Shown here piece by piece: positions 5,170-5,380 of a stretch of 5,380 nucleotides of DNA. Position numbers and translations under genes: made by a program. Source of the stretch: an uncultured Ruminococcus sp. (lineage in GTDB: Bacteria > Bacillota > Clostridia > Oscillospirales > Ruminococcaceae); assembly GCA_937901485.1 (NCBI GenBank), contig CALGTT010000375.1:1-5380 (forward strand). Direction: 5' to 3'. Under the pieces are notes generated by a model, which did not search any database, had not been told where the DNA came from, and saw only the letters and a list, made by a program, of their open reading frames with translations. Within the stretch, counting starts at the first letter, position 1. Every line of letters begins with the position of its first letter.

Positions 5170-5380
5170 CTCTCGCCAAGATTACCTAACGCCATAATTG
5201 CCGACAGCAACAGAGCCAACGGCAGACCCATAGGCACCATATTTATTGTAGCACAAGTTAGCAGCTCAACGATAGTACTAACGTCGAGTCCCTTACCCGT
5301 AAGCTCGTCGATATAACGCCAAACAAAGTTCATCATCAGCACAAACTGCACGATGAAGAAGGTCGCAACGAGAGGACCTA
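5142..5380 (-). CDS. LptF/LptG family permease fragment (Bacteroidota type)
   Basis: The minus strand is open from the window edge (5380) leftward and encodes about 79 residues that match the N-terminal part of YjgP/YjgQ (LptF/LptG) permeases, which with LptB form the inner-membrane ABC exporter of lipopolysaccharide. A first membrane span (FFIVQFVLMMNFVW) is followed by RYIDELTGKGLDV, a second span rich in Leu and Pro (TINMVPMGLPLALLLSAIM) and the hallmark GNLGESYELLAMKSA. In the family I expect GISL next. Here it changes to ERPL at 5141, where the sequence becomes the antisense of the kinase gene. The true N-terminus lies outside the window; the GTG at 5351 is internal. The RYIDEL/GNLGE version is typical of Bacteroides or Prevotella relatives, and it does not belong in a Gram-positive genome. 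Confidence 0.8.

Noticed and set aside
1..5380. CRISPR array, tRNA or rRNA genes, insertion sequence
   Set aside because: No regularly spaced repeats, cloverleaf, rRNA-like blocks or transposase-like frames were seen on either strand.

Overview
The window suggests a low-to-mid GC Gram-positive gut-type bacterium of the Clostridia, most like a Ruminococcus/Oscillospiraceae member. The basis is gene family similarity (a clostridial-type Ddl, a MurI with an ACGTVS cysteine loop, a YwiB-like DUF1934 protein, a cytidylate kinase-like protein) and strong AGGAGG-type ribosome binding sites. The placement is inference from recognised families, not from a database search.

Layout. Positions 1-440 hold no convincing gene. 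They carry several short inverted repeats and, at the right end, a good sigma-A type promoter (TTGCAG, 17 bp, TACAAT) about 70 bp before ddl. From there everything runs on the plus strand as one compact operon: ddl (441-1514), an ABC-type AAA ATPase (1560-2798), a DUF4435/TOPRIM protein (2788-3696), murI (3711-4514), a DUF1934 protein (4525-4980) and the start of a cytidylate kinase-like gene (4999 onward). No terminator or clear internal promoter was seen between the genes.

The most interesting part is the ATPase + DUF4435 pair. It has the two-gene architecture and gene order of the PARIS anti-phage system (AriA ATPase sensor, AriB TOPRIM-like nuclease). The two genes overlap by 11 bp. The pair lies between two genes for peptidoglycan precursors: ddl makes D-Ala-D-Ala and murI makes D-glutamate. 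It is far more AT-rich than its neighbours, except for a host-like stretch covering the 3' half of the ATPase gene, so it looks acquired and mosaic. As arranged, the defence pair would be transcribed from the housekeeping ddl promoter.

The right end is not a natural locus as it stands. The kinase reading frame ends after 56 codons at about 5157. From there to 5380 the sequence encodes, on the minus strand, an N-terminal piece of an LptF/LptG permease of the Bacteroidota type. That protein belongs to outer-membrane LPS export, which a Gram-positive Clostridium lacks. The two reading frames share up to 16 bp at the joint (5142-5157). A chimeric assembly or library join is the simplest explanation.
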